Below are positions 20,861 through 29,662 of a DNA stretch of 64,000 nt, piece by piece. The first letter of the stretch is position 1, and the number at the start of each line of letters is the position of its first letter. The DNA is from Olsenella sp. GTDB lineage: Bacteria; Actinomycetota; Coriobacteriia; Coriobacteriales; Atopobiaceae. The notes beneath the pieces were generated by a model. That model saw only the letters and a program-made list of their open reading frames with translations. It had not been told where the DNA came from and made no database searches. The position numbers and the translations under genes were made by a program. The stretch spans positions 1 to 64,000 of the forward strand of contig JALCMG010000007.1 of assembly GCA_022648325.1 (NCBI GenBank), read 5' to 3'.

Positions 20861-21740
20861 CGTCATCGCCTCCAAGCTCGCAGATGAACCGCTCCTCCAG
20901 GGATAGCGGCAGGACCTCGAGATAGGACGGGCGTAGGACGGCGAGTGCTTCCCGCACCTCGCCCGCGCTTCCGCGCACGAGCAGCGTGAGCACGCGCCCC
21001 TCGTTGGACTTCTGGATAACGTTAAGGGCGGTGGGCAGAGCCACGCCCTCGGGCAGAACCACCTGCACCTTTGCGACGCCCTCCGAAGGCTGGGAGAGGT
21101 CAACCTCCTCGCGCATTGTGCCCATGGCCATGATGCCCAGGTGGTCGCAGACGCCCTCGAGCTCGCGCAGATTGTGACTGGTTACGAGCACCGTAAGGCC
21201 GCGCTCAGCTACCTCTTCAAGCACCAGGCGCCACATGTGTCTTCTGGCGAGAGGATCGATGCCGTCCATGGGCTCGTCGAGCAGCAGGACGTCCGCGCGA
21301 ACGGAGAGCGCGAGCCAGATGGCCGCCTGCGCGCGCATGCCTCGGCTGAGCTTGCGGAGCGGCTTTGTGTGGTCAACCTCGAAGCGCCTCTCCAGCTCTA
21401 AGTAGCGCGCAAGATCAAAGGCAGGAAACATTATGCGATAGAAGCCCGCCATACCGTCTGCGCTCTCCGAGCCAATGAAGTAAGGCTCGCTGGGAACGCA
21501 GGCGATGCGCGCCTTGACGCCGGGGTTCTCGAAGACCTTCTCGCCCAAGACCAAGACGTCGCCGGAGGTAGGGCGCATGACGCCGCACAGGTGCGAGATG
21601 AGCGTGGACTTGCCGCAGCCGTTGGGTCCCACAAGCCCGTAAACCGCGCCCGTGGGAACGGTGAGGCTCACCCCGTCGAGTGCAGGCGTGCCGTCGAAGA
21701 CCTTCCGCAGGTTTCTGACCTCAATGGCCGATGCCATCAC
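20847..21740 (-). CDS. ABC transporter ATP-binding protein (YtrB-like)
   Basis: 297 residues. Walker A GPNGCGKSTL, a degenerate signature LSRGMRAQ in place of LSGGQ, Walker B VLLLDEPMDG and switch His in LVTSHN. The GMRxQ-type signature is common in ABC-2 ATPases of the YtrB/YhcH type. The gene starts with GTG at 21740 overlapping the regulator stop as GTGA (or the ATG at 21737), so regulator, ATPase and permease are one operon. Confidence 0.92.
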   Translation of the reverse strand: MMASAIEVRNLRKVFDGTPALDGVSLTVPTGAVYGLVGPNGCGKSTLISHLCGVMRPTSGDVLVLGEKVFENPGVKARIACVPSEPYFIGSESADGMAGFYRIMFPAFDLARYLELERRFEVDHTKPLRKLSRGMRAQAAIWLALSVRADVLLLDEPMDGIDPLARRHMWRLVLEEVAERGLTVLVTSHNLRELEGVCDHLGIMAMGTMREEVDLSQPSEGVAKVQVVLPEGVALPTALNVIQKSNEGRVLTLLVRGSAGEVREALAVLRPSYLEVLPLSLEERFICELGGDDDGIM

Positions 21741-22096
21741 CCCTCGCCTCCCCCAACTCTTTGCCCAAGCTCCACGAGCGTCACGCCCAGGGACTCAAGC
21801 TCTTGAACAAGCTGGTCGAACCGTTCCAGAAGCTCGCGTCGGCGCGCCTCTGCGGCGCCTGACACGTCTGCGACGAAGCTGCCCTTGCCCCGCACCGAGG
21901 AGATGCAACCCTCCTGCTCAAGCTCGCGGTAGGCGCGCTGGATGGTGTTGGGGTTCACGGCCAGGCGAGACGAGAGCTCGCGCACCGAGGGGAGCTGCTC
22001 CCCCGGTGCGAGCACGCCCGCAAGGATCTGCTGGCGGTACGCATCGCGCACCTGCTCGTAGATGGGACGCGGGTCCTGGTAGCTTATCTGAATCAC
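21737..22096 (-). CDS. GntR-family regulator, YtrA subfamily
   Basis: 119 residues: an N-terminal winged helix (YEQVRDAYRQQILAGVLAPGEQLPSVRELSSRLAVNPNTIQRAYRELE is the classical GntR pattern, ending GKGSFVAD) and a short helical tail for dimerisation instead of a ligand domain. YtrA-type repressors control ABC transporter operons beginning with their own gene, which is the arrangement seen here. A 10-bp inverted repeat at 22162-22194 is the likely operator. Confidence 0.92.
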   Translation of the reverse strand: MIQISYQDPRPIYEQVRDAYRQQILAGVLAPGEQLPSVRELSSRLAVNPNTIQRAYRELEQEGCISSVRGKGSFVADVSGAAEARRRELLERFDQLVQELESLGVTLVELGQRVGGGEG

Positions 22097-22161
22097 GACA
22101 CCTCCCGCCCCCCCGGTGGACGACTGGGCCTGTTGTCGGGTGCCCGGCAGCGATTATCCGT

Positions 22162-22194
22162 CCTAACTGTACTAGTTAGTTTAATACAGTTAGG
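22162..22194 (-). promoter_or_regulatory. Probable YtrA-type operator
   Basis: Perfect inverted repeat CCTAACTGTA (22162-22171) and TACAGTTAGG (22185-22194), centre spacing 13 bp, in an AT-rich stretch 66 bp upstream of the regulator gene. The position and dyad suit autorepression by the YtrA-like protein. Confidence 0.65.
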
Positions 22195-22251
22195 GATGAG
22201 AAAAACGCCGCCACGCAGCCCGCCGGCAGGCGGTAGCTACGTAGCGGCGAA

Positions 22252-22298
22252 TGAGACAAAGGGACAGTCCCTTTGTCTCATCTGCTTTGTCTCATCTG
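22252..22298. repeat. 29-bp palindrome, copy 3, with a duplicated right arm
   Basis: TGAGACAAAGGGAC, A, GTCCCTTTGTCTCA (22252-22280) is perfect. The 14-mer CTTTGTCTCATCTG (22271-22284) is then repeated directly (22285-22298). The TGA stop of the FAD-dependent dehydrogenase gene (22292-22294) lies in the duplicated arm. Confidence 0.9.
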
Positions 22299-23701
22299 TC
22301 GGCGAGGTTCTCGCCCATGAGCAGGCCCATCACCGAGGCCATCATGAGGCCGCGGGTCCAGCCGGAGGAGTCGCCCAGGCAGTGGAGGTGCTGGACGTTG
22401 GTGTCGAAGTTCTCGTCCATCCGGACGCGGTTGCTGTAGAACTTGACCTCGGGCGCGTAGAGCAGCGTCTCGTAGGAGGCAAAGCCCGGAACCACGTGGT
22501 CGACGGCCTTGATGAACTCGATAATCTCGACCATGGGGCGCATGGGCATGGCGGCGGTGATGTCACCGGCCTCGGCGTCAGGGAGCGTGGGCACCACGTT
22601 GGACTGCGAGAGCTCCTTGGGCCAGGTACGCTTGCCGTCGAGAATGTCGCCAAAGCGCTGCACCAGAATGTGGCCGGCACCCAGCATGTTGATGAGCTCG
22701 CTCACGCGCTGCGCGTAGAGGATGGGCTTGTCGAAGGGGCTCTTGAAGTTGAGCGTGCAGAGCACTGCCACGTTGGTGTTGGGGCTCTTGCGATCCTTGA
22801 ATGAGTGGCCGTTCACCACCGCCAGGCCACCGTCGTAGTTCTCCTGGCTTACAAAGCCGCCGGGGTTCTGGCAGAAGGTGCGCACCTTGTTTTTGTACGG
22901 GTTGGGATAGCCGATGAGCTTTGACTCGTAGAGCACGTCGTTCACGCGCTCCATGACCTCGTCGCGCACCTCAACGCGCACGCCGACGTCAACCGGTCCC
23001 GCCACGTGGCCAATGCCGTGCTCGTCACACATAGCGTCGAACCAGCTCGCGCCGCGGCGTCCGGTGGCGACGATTGTCTCGCCTGCCTCGATGCGCGTCT
23101 CGCCGTCGCGGTTGCGCACCACAAGGCCGCTGCACACGCCGCCCTCAATCACGACCTCCTCGCACTCGGTCTCGAAGAGGATGTTCACGCCGGCGTCAAA
23201 CAGGTGCTTCTCGATGCGCGCGTAGAGCTCCTGGGCCTTCTCGGTGCCAAGGTGGCGAATGGGGCAGTCCACGAGCTTGAGGCCCGCGCTGATGGCGCGG
23301 CGGCGAATCTCGGCCACGTCATCGGGGTGGCCGAGGCCCTCGACATGCGGGTCAGCACCAAAGTCGAGATACATCTGGTCGACGCGGTCGATGGTCTCCT
23401 GCGCGAACTGGTGGCCGATGAGCTCGGGCAGGTCGCCGCCCACCTCGCGCGAGAGCGAGAGCTTGCCGTCTGAGAAGGCACCAGCGCCCGAGAAACCCGT
23501 GGTGATACGGCACGGCTGGCAGTTGACGCAGTGGCCAACCTTGGCCTCGGGGCAGCTGCGCTTCTCGATGGGCAGGCCCTTCTCGACGATGGAGATGGAG
23601 CGCGTGTCCCCCTTGCCGAGCAGGCCAAGAGCGGTAAAGATGCCCGCCGGGCCAGCCCCAACGATTGCGACGTCTGTGTGGATAGTGGTTGCTTCTGCCA
23701 T
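22292..23701 (-). CDS. NAD(P)/FAD-dependent oxidoreductase (COG2509-like)
   Basis: 469 residues from the ATG at 23701 (AAGGGG 3 nt upstream). Rossmann dinucleotide motif VAIVGAGPAGIFTALGL, then a cysteine-rich segment CPEAKVGHCVNCQPC and TGFSGAGAFSDGKLSL; a second FAD-contact GETIVATGRRG, and C-terminal CLGDSSGWTRGLM. These are marks of the uncharacterised FAD-dependent dehydrogenases related to geranylgeranyl-reductase/HI0933-like proteins. Physiological substrate unknown. Its 3' end lies in a palindromic repeat. Confidence 0.85.
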   Translation of the reverse strand: MAEATTIHTDVAIVGAGPAGIFTALGLLGKGDTRSISIVEKGLPIEKRSCPEAKVGHCVNCQPCRITTGFSGAGAFSDGKLSLSREVGGDLPELIGHQFAQETIDRVDQMYLDFGADPHVEGLGHPDDVAEIRRRAISAGLKLVDCPIRHLGTEKAQELYARIEKHLFDAGVNILFETECEEVVIEGGVCSGLVVRNRDGETRIEAGETIVATGRRGASWFDAMCDEHGIGHVAGPVDVGVRVEVRDEVMERVNDVLYESKLIGYPNPYKNKVRTFCQNPGGFVSQENYDGGLAVVNGHSFKDRKSPNTNVAVLCTLNFKSPFDKPILYAQRVSELINMLGAGHILVQRFGDILDGKRTWPKELSQSNVVPTLPDAEAGDITAAMPMRPMVEIIEFIKAVDHVVPGFASYETLLYAPEVKFYSNRVRMDENFDTNVQHLHCLGDSSGWTRGLMMASVMGLLMGENLADR

Positions 23702-23959
23702 GTTCCCCTTGTTCCTCTCCGCATAGCGCGCCCTGGCGAGGGCGTGCCCTTCTCGCGTGCCCATTCTGCTCCATTTGGTGCGGGAAATCTCTGCTCGAAC
23801 GTTATTCTGACGCTGGAAGGCACGTTTTAGCAGCGAGTACGTGCACAAGCCGCCTTTCTCATCTCGACGGAATCTGGTGTGCGGACACCCTGAAAAGTTG
23901 GGCATACTGGCCAGAAGGCAGCCGCGCGAACGAGAGTGCCGCGCAAATCAGGAGGATTT

Positions 23960-24814
23960 ATGACCATCCAGAAGCCCGAGCCGTTTGTCATTGGGAACAG
24001 GGCGTTCTATACACTCGCCTCGTACGGGCCGGTAGACGTGCAGGTGCACGTTGTTCGCACCACAGACGAGGAAGTTGAGCTTGCCATACAGAGCCTGGTG
24101 CGAGAGGCCGGCGGGACCGAGAAGGACCTCGCGGACCCTGCGTGGGTGGCCGGCAAGTTCGACGGCATCGAGAACGAGCAGCGCCTGCGCGAGCAGACCC
24201 GCGCGTACCTCAGCTCCCTGAGCGAGGAGACTGCCGAGGAGCAGAAGGCAGACGCGTGTCTCGACGCTCTTGCCGAGCGCCTGTGCCAGTCGGTCCCAGC
24301 CTCGCAGGTGTCGCAGGTGAAAGATGCACTGTTCCAGGACATCGCGCAGCGAATCGCAACGACCGGACAGCCTGTTGAGGCGGTTCTCGCGCAGATGGGC
24401 ATGCAACCGGATCAATTTGACTCGATGCTCCAGCTTGCGGCCACAAAGGAGACAGAGCACGAGGCGGCGCTTGATGCCTATGCAAGCGAGAAGAAAATTA
24501 AGGTCGACGAGACCGAGCTGCCTCACCTGCTGCAGCTCTCCCCAGCCGATGCCCAAGCGCTCATCGCGCGTGCGAAGGCGGGCGGCCAGATGGACCAGCT
24601 GCTCGACGCGGCCAGACGCACGAAGGCCCTCGAGGCCGTTGTAGCCGAGTGCCACTGCACCTACGTGCAGGAATCCGAGGAGGAAGCCAAGAAGCGCATA
24701 GGCGAGGTCATGGCTGCCATACGGCACCAGGAGGAGCTGGCGCGCAGGGCGGACGGTGCGGCGGAGAAAGGGAGCGCTGGCAGCGACTCGAGCTCTGGGC
24801 TCAAGCTGGTGTAG
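23960..24814 (+). CDS. Trigger-factor-like protein lacking ribosome-binding and PPIase domains
   Basis: 284 residues, predicted almost entirely helical and highly charged. The pattern resembles the C-terminal substrate-cradle domain of trigger factor (RLCQSVPASQVSQVKDALFQDIAQRI followed by a loop and long helices), but there is no N-terminal ribosome-binding domain and no FKBP domain. AGGAGG lies 4 nt before the ATG. It is the only plus-strand gene in this part of the window, divergent from the FAD enzyme and convergent with the PTS operon. A chaperone role is inference; it could also be an unrelated helical protein. Confidence 0.6.
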   Translation: MTIQKPEPFVIGNRAFYTLASYGPVDVQVHVVRTTDEEVELAIQSLVREAGGTEKDLADPAWVAGKFDGIENEQRLREQTRAYLSSLSEETAEEQKADACLDALAERLCQSVPASQVSQVKDALFQDIAQRIATTGQPVEAVLAQMGMQPDQFDSMLQLAATKETEHEAALDAYASEKKIKVDETELPHLLQLSPADAQALIARAKAGGQMDQLLDAARRTKALEAVVAECHCTYVQESEEEAKKRIGEVMAAIRHQEELARRADGAAEKGSAGSDSSSGLKLV

Positions 24815-24820
24815 CGAGAG

Positions 24821-24904
24821 AACGGTAATGCCGCTTGGCTAAATCCCAGGCATCGAACTCGACTCACGCAATGGGATTCAAACCAAGCGGCATCCAAGAC
24901 CGTT
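24821..24904. repeat. 84-bp composite stem-loop between convergent genes
   Basis: Three nested perfect inverted repeats share one axis: AACGGT/ACCGTT (24821-24826, 24899-24904), ATGCCGCTTGG/CCAAGCGGCAT (24828-24838, 24883-24893) and AATCCCA/TGGGATT (24842-24848, 24872-24878). It fills the gap between a plus-strand gene and the end of the minus-strand PTS operon. It may terminate both, but there is no T-run, so it could also be a small mobile or structural repeat. Confidence 0.75.
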
Positions 24905-24928
24905 GCCACCAAGATGAAAGGGTCGCTC

Positions 24929-25408
24929 CTATTCTTTACAGTACTTCACCATGGTGTCAACCATCCCCTCCCCCGTGGTCTGAGCAAGAATGTCCTCGCA
25001 TGCGCTCGAATCCATGAACACATTCATGAGTTTCTGAAGTACCGCCACTTGGTCCTCGTCATGTGCCTTTAGCCCAAGGTTGATAATCAGCTGAGCCTGC
25101 ACGGGGTGGTCGACCATGGCAGCCATGGGCTCAAACGCCACTGGATTCTCAGGCTTGATCACAGCGATGTAAGGCTTATCGATGTTCTCGGGTTCGACAT
25201 GTGGAATCGCGACAGAAATATTGTCAAGCTCTAACCCTGTCGGGTAATTATTCTCACGAGTGACAATTGCCTGGAGCCAGCTGTCCTCGAGGTATCCCAT
25301 GGGGGCAAGTCTCTCGCGGAGCTGCGAGAACAGCTCAGTTCCAATGGTCGCCGTGATATCAAAGAAGACGAGATCCGGGCTGAAGAGCGAAGTGTCAAGC
25401 GCTGCCAT
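24929..25408 (-). CDS. PTS EIIA component, fructose/galactitol type
   Basis: 159 residues. The phosphorylated histidine is in VAIPHVEPENI, and the surrounding pattern (NYPTGLELDNISVAIPH) is that of the PTS_EIIA type-2 family, closest in layout to GatA. It would pass phosphate from HPr to the IIB protein encoded at 29304-29600. Last gene of the minus-strand operon; GGAGG lies 7 nt before the ATG. Confidence 0.9.
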   Translation of the reverse strand: MAALDTSLFSPDLVFFDITATIGTELFSQLRERLAPMGYLEDSWLQAIVTRENNYPTGLELDNISVAIPHVEPENIDKPYIAVIKPENPVAFEPMAAMVDHPVQAQLIINLGLKAHDEDQVAVLQKLMNVFMDSSACEDILAQTTGEGMVDTMVKYCKE

Positions 25409-25440
25409 ATTATTACCTCCGGTTGATGTTTATGAGCCCG

Positions 25441-26328
25441 CTAAGCAAGCGGTTTGGCACCGTTTGCGAAGACCTTCACGACGTGATCAAAGTCTTCCAC
25501 CAGCCGGTCGTATGCAACACTTGTCAAATCGTGCCAGTACACGATGGCATCATCACTCTTGGAGCGCTTGGCTTCCATCTCGGCACAAGCGGCTTCACCG
25601 GCATACTTCACGCCATAGGTGTAGTAGTTAATCTTGCGGATACCAGAGTCAATTGCTTTCTTATAGTCCTCATCTGAGACGCCCGACCCTCCGTGCATAA
25701 CCAGGGGAATCTTCACGCGGTTTCTGATATCAGTCAGAACCTTGAAGTTGAGGTGCGGCTCGCCCTTGTAAATCCCGTGAACAGTGCCAAACGAGCAGGC
25801 AAGGATATCCGTACCAGTTGACGCAATGAAATCTGCTGCCTGGTCAGGATTTGTATAAACTGCACCCGACTCCTCGGCGGTGCCCCCCTCGTCACGTTGA
25901 CCCGCCTCACGAGATCCCATAGAACCAAGCTCGCATTCGAGGCCGCAGTCAAAGCCAGAGCACATTTCTGCGGCACGCTGAGAGTTTTCGAGGTTGACAT
26001 CATACGGCTCGAAAGAGCCATCATACATAGCGCCTGTAAAGCCAATCTCAAGTGCGCGACGCATGTAAGAAAGGTGCTCGCAGTGATCCAGATGGACGCA
26101 CAGCATGGCGCTCGAGCGCTCCGCAAGTGCAACCATAGCTGGCCCAATGGAATCGAGGGGGACAAAGGGCTCGTGCCCCTCGGCGTGACTCAAAATAACC
26201 GGATAACCGGTTTCCTCAGCTACATCAATAGCAGCCCTCAGGGCTTCGAAGCTCGGAACGTTAAAGGATGCAATGGCCATGTTGTTCTGTTCGGCCACAG
26301 CGCAGATATCACGAAGATTAAGGATCAT
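25441..26328 (-). CDS. Class II ketose-bisphosphate aldolase (tagatose/fructose-1,6-bisphosphate type)
   Basis: 295 residues. Zinc ligands are visible in VHLDHCEHL, CELGS and VHGIYKG and in VMHGGSGVSDEDY; NYYTYG is the phosphate/substrate loop (NIxT in many relatives). It should cleave a ketose bisphosphate to dihydroxyacetone phosphate plus an aldehyde, as GatY/KbaY or FbaA do. Located in the PTS operon next to a second, FucA-type aldolase. Specificity cannot be read from sequence. Confidence 0.9.
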   Translation of the reverse strand: MILNLRDICAVAEQNNMAIASFNVPSFEALRAAIDVAEETGYPVILSHAEGHEPFVPLDSIGPAMVALAERSSAMLCVHLDHCEHLSYMRRALEIGFTGAMYDGSFEPYDVNLENSQRAAEMCSGFDCGLECELGSMGSREAGQRDEGGTAEESGAVYTNPDQAADFIASTGTDILACSFGTVHGIYKGEPHLNFKVLTDIRNRVKIPLVMHGGSGVSDEDYKKAIDSGIRKINYYTYGVKYAGEAACAEMEAKRSKSDDAIVYWHDLTSVAYDRLVEDFDHVVKVFANGAKPLA

Positions 26329-26363
26329 TGTTGCTCCAAACGACAATCACACTGTTGGCTAAC

Positions 26364-27044
26364 TCAGTTCCTTGCGGCCTCTTCAGCATCTTGCTCATCA
26401 AGTGTGTGCTGGCCATACCGATGAAATACGGAGACTGCTTCATCGATTTGCGCCTGTGTCATTTCAGCCATCGGCTTGCCAGTGGAAAGCGCCACGGACA
26501 CCGTCTTCGCAGCTTCCTCGAGGTAAACACAAGAGAACATCGCTTGGCGGAGATCCCTACCTACTGCAATGACACCATGATGCTTGAGCACCACAGCAAG
26601 CTGGTCGCCAATGGATTCGACTGCCTGCACTCCCATAGAGAGCGACCCCGGATCGCCATAGCTAGCAACATGGCAAGGTCCCTCCACGGCATTCGCCATC
26701 GTGGAGAGGTTGCACGGTATCTCGTCCATGACCAAACCAAGGCCAGTTGCATACGGCTGATGCGTATGAATTACGGCATTCACCTTGGGCATATGGTGGA
26801 AAATGTACAACAGTGCTGCCGTATCAACCGAAGCTTTTCGGGTTCCCTCGACGATGTTTCCTCTTCCACCAACGACAAGCATGTCCTCAGGGACCATCTC
26901 GTCGTAAATCATTCCTGAGGGAGTGACGATAAAGAGGTCATCACCCGCGCGCACGCTCACGTTGCCACCAGACAACGCAATCAGCCCATATCGATCAAGC
27001 TTGAGCGCACATTCCAGCATTTCCTTCTTTTCAGATTCAAACAT
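26364..27044 (-). CDS. Class II aldolase/adducin family protein (FucA-like)
   Basis: 226 residues. Zn-binding HTHQPYATGLGLV and KHHGVIAVG, plus GLIALSGGNVSVR and the ESIGDQLAVVLKHH segment, match L-fuculose-1-phosphate aldolase/ribulose-phosphate epimerase relatives. Such enzymes cleave a ketose-1-phosphate to DHAP and an aldehyde. Two different aldolases in one operon suggest either a two-step route or an unusual substrate. Confidence 0.9.
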   Translation of the reverse strand: MFESEKKEMLECALKLDRYGLIALSGGNVSVRAGDDLFIVTPSGMIYDEMVPEDMLVVGGRGNIVEGTRKASVDTAALLYIFHHMPKVNAVIHTHQPYATGLGLVMDEIPCNLSTMANAVEGPCHVASYGDPGSLSMGVQAVESIGDQLAVVLKHHGVIAVGRDLRQAMFSCVYLEEAAKTVSVALSTGKPMAEMTQAQIDEAVSVFHRYGQHTLDEQDAEEAARN

Positions 27045-27065
27045 ATTATGAACATGCCTCTCTGT

Positions 27066-27686
27066 TTATTTATGGGCATCAGCGCTCTGCTTGGCGTTCT
27101 TCTGCCTTGATCGGAGCTTATTTCGCGTTTTCGTTCTATTGTTTCGCCGCGCAGACCTCTCCTTGGATCGAACGGCCTCTATCTGGTCGGCATGATTCAA
27201 ATAATCCTTGTTGATGTCGTATGCGCGAGCCTGGAGCGAATTGGGATGAACCTTATTGCCCAAATTGACCAGATAGGCAAATAGTTCTCCCCCGCCTGAG
27301 AACATCTTTGTGGGAACCCAGTAGCGCCCTTTGAAGATGTTGTGATTCTGGACACGGAGGTATGTCTTTCCGGAACTGGGAAAAGGTCTCACAAGAAAGG
27401 TCGAAAGTTCAGAGAGTTTGTACGAATCCACACGTCCGAAACCAGAGAACGAAATGAAATCGCCCTCCTCATCAATCTCAACTCTCTCTGGGTTGGAAAG
27501 CGAAACAAAGGTATTCCATACCTGATAAAACGCTACAGCGCCAAATATAAAAGCGAGCCCACGAGGGATGAAGACGTCAAGTATCGCAGCCGCAATGCAT
27601 GCGATACAAGTTACTGCGCAGAACACGCCAGTGAAAGTCACCTCAATGTTATAAAACGGCGGTTCATAGACATAAGACTTCTTCAT
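27066..27686 (-). CDS. Unrecognised membrane protein in the PTS operon
   Basis: 206 residues with two transmembrane segments near the N-terminus (VTFTGVFCAVTCIACIAAAILDV and GLAFIFGAVAFYQVWNTFV), then a cytoplasmic beta-rich region (VEIDEEGDFISFSGFGRVDSYKLSEL, like the bacterial PH-domain fold) and a very basic C-terminal tail of about 50 residues. The start at 27686 has GGAG 4 nt upstream. The gene lies between the aldolases and the IIC gene and seems lower in GC than the core genes. I do not recognise a family; a link to transporter function is only contextual. Confidence 0.7.
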   Translation of the reverse strand: MKKSYVYEPPFYNIEVTFTGVFCAVTCIACIAAAILDVFIPRGLAFIFGAVAFYQVWNTFVSLSNPERVEIDEEGDFISFSGFGRVDSYKLSELSTFLVRPFPSSGKTYLRVQNHNIFKGRYWVPTKMFSGGGELFAYLVNLGNKVHPNSLQARAYDINKDYLNHADQIEAVRSKERSARRNNRTKTRNKLRSRQKNAKQSADAHK

Positions 27687-27783
27687 AACTCTCCAGACAC
27701 GCCGGGGCCGCACAAAAGAACGTGTGGCCCCGGCTTTAAGAATTCTAGAAATGACCCAAGGGACCAAGGACTCGCGTTGGTTC

Positions 27784-29184
27784 TTACTCCTCGCCCTTGG
27801 CTGCGTGAAGCTCAGCAGCCTCCTTGAGGATGCGCTTGCGGTTCCAGATGGCAAGCGCAATAGCCAGAATTGCAATTGCGACCATGCCGATACCGTTCAT
27901 AAAGGAACCGATACGGACGATGAACCAAGTGAGCGGGTTTGCACCGTCGCAGATAGAGGAGATGGCAGTCGCGGTGCCCATATCAAACTGAACGTTTGCT
28001 GCTGCAGTTGTGATCAGTGGCGAAAGGTCGGTAGCAATGTAAAGGCCGACAGTAAGAACAATGATACCGATGATGATTCCACGGAAGCCGTTGTTGTGCA
28101 CTACCGGGGTGATAAGAACAAACATCCACGGAATCACGGCCAGGTCCGCAAATGGAAGCACCTTATTGCCCGGAAGGATGACGGCGAGGAAGATGCAGAG
28201 GGGAACGAGGACGAACGAGATAGCGAGTGTCACTGGATGACCAACGCCCACAGCGGAATCGAGGCCAATGTAAATCTTGCCGCGGTTCTTAAAGCGCTTC
28301 TCGACGAATGTGGATGCAGCATCAGAGATGGGGAGCAAACCTTCCATGAGCAGCGCTGCCATCTTGGGGATGAGGACCAGCACAGCGCCAAGAGAGACAG
28401 CGAGCGTCAGAACTTGAGTAATCGAAGTGGTAACGTTGCTGGGATCCCAATACGCAAGGCAGCCAATGACAAGACCAATCATAGTACCAACGAGAATCGG
28501 CTCGCCAAAGACACCGAACTTCTTCTGCAGGGTATCAGTATTGATATCGACATCGCGCAGACCGGGAATCTTGTCGAAAATCCAGTTGAAAAGCATGGCG
28601 ATCGGCGCATACGCTGCAGTGAAGCCGTGTGGCAGAGAGACGCCAGGCATGTTGAGGGACTCCTCAACCAGCGGGGCAGTGTAGTCGCCTAGGACCATGA
28701 TAATGATCATGTTGAGGATGGCGGCAATGATGCCCCAAACGATTGAGTCGGTAACAATTGCGACAAGTGCGCCCGTGAAGGCGAAGTGCCAATAATCCCA
28801 AATGTCAACGTCAACTGTCTGGGTCGTGTTGGTGAGAAGCATCACTATATTTACCGCAAGACCGAGCGGGATGATGATGATTCCAACAGTGGAGCCCATG
28901 GCGATTGCGGCAGCGGCAGGCCAGCCAACATCCACAACCGTCAGAGACAGGCCAAAACGCTCAACCATGGTCTGAACAGCAGGAGAAAGGGTTGTACCGA
29001 GCAGCGAGTTAATAACAAGGTTAAGACCGATGAAACCAACGCCCACTGTCAAGCCAGCCCGGAGGCTCTTACCAAATCCGGCACCAAGGCAACACCCCAA
29101 AATGGTGAGCACGATTGGCATCATTACCGATACTCCCAGCCCAGAGATAAACTGGAAGAATCCGAGAAAAGCATCCATCTCCAT
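27784..29184 (-). CDS. PTS EIIC component, galactitol (GatC) family
   Basis: 466 residues, about a dozen hydrophobic segments, no IIB or IIA domain attached. The start (GFFQFISGLGVSVMMPIVLTILG), VGFIGLNLVI and SLPHGFTAAYAPIAMLFNWIFDKIPGL resemble GatC permeases, which import hexitols or pentitols as phosphates. It pairs with IIB (29304-29600) and IIA (24929-25408). A second in-frame ATG at 29178 has slightly better spacing from AAAGGA. Confidence 0.92.
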   Translation of the reverse strand: MEMDAFLGFFQFISGLGVSVMMPIVLTILGCCLGAGFGKSLRAGLTVGVGFIGLNLVINSLLGTTLSPAVQTMVERFGLSLTVVDVGWPAAAAIAMGSTVGIIIIPLGLAVNIVMLLTNTTQTVDVDIWDYWHFAFTGALVAIVTDSIVWGIIAAILNMIIIMVLGDYTAPLVEESLNMPGVSLPHGFTAAYAPIAMLFNWIFDKIPGLRDVDINTDTLQKKFGVFGEPILVGTMIGLVIGCLAYWDPSNVTTSITQVLTLAVSLGAVLVLIPKMAALLMEGLLPISDAASTFVEKRFKNRGKIYIGLDSAVGVGHPVTLAISFVLVPLCIFLAVILPGNKVLPFADLAVIPWMFVLITPVVHNNGFRGIIIGIIVLTVGLYIATDLSPLITTAAANVQFDMGTATAISSICDGANPLTWFIVRIGSFMNGIGMVAIAILAIALAIWNRKRILKEAAELHAAKGEE

Positions 29185-29303
29185 TCCTTTCCTCTAGTAA
29201 CACACCCAACGTCTATGCGCTTGTCAGCGCAAGAAACCACCAACACACCCCGGAGGAATGTGAAGCAAGCAATCTAAGTTGTCGGAGCACTAACGCGCAG
29301 CCG

Positions 29304-29600
29304 CTAATCCTCTTTCATTAGCTTAAGAATCTGAGCATCGGTTTCCTCGGTCCCACGCCCCATCAGATACGGGACCCCGTTGACATAAGGACAGTGGAGC
29401 TCAGTGGGGGCTATCGAAGTCGCAACTATAAAATCGTAGTTACGAGACTTCTCCGGAGCCGAAGCCAAAGGAATCTGAGTAATTTCGTACTGTCCCTTAT
29501 AACCATGGCTGTCAAGAAGCGCTTCGACCTTCTTCTTCGCTATCGTCGAAGTAACGATTCCTGATCCACAGGAGAGAAGAATGTGCTTCATCTTTGCCAT
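29304..29600 (-). CDS. PTS EIIB component, galactitol (GatB) family
   Basis: 98 residues. The phosphocysteine P-loop is ILLSCGSGIVTSTIAKKKVE. GGAGG lies 6 nt before the ATG at 29600. First of the three PTS genes in transcription order (IIB, IIC, ... IIA). Confidence 0.92.
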   Translation of the reverse strand: MAKMKHILLSCGSGIVTSTIAKKKVEALLDSHGYKGQYEITQIPLASAPEKSRNYDFIVATSIAPTELHCPYVNGVPYLMGRGTEETDAQILKLMKED

Positions 29601-29662
29601 CGTAATCCTCCAATTCACCTGAGAGCGAACGGCTCGCTCCACTACCGACAGAATTGAAACAG

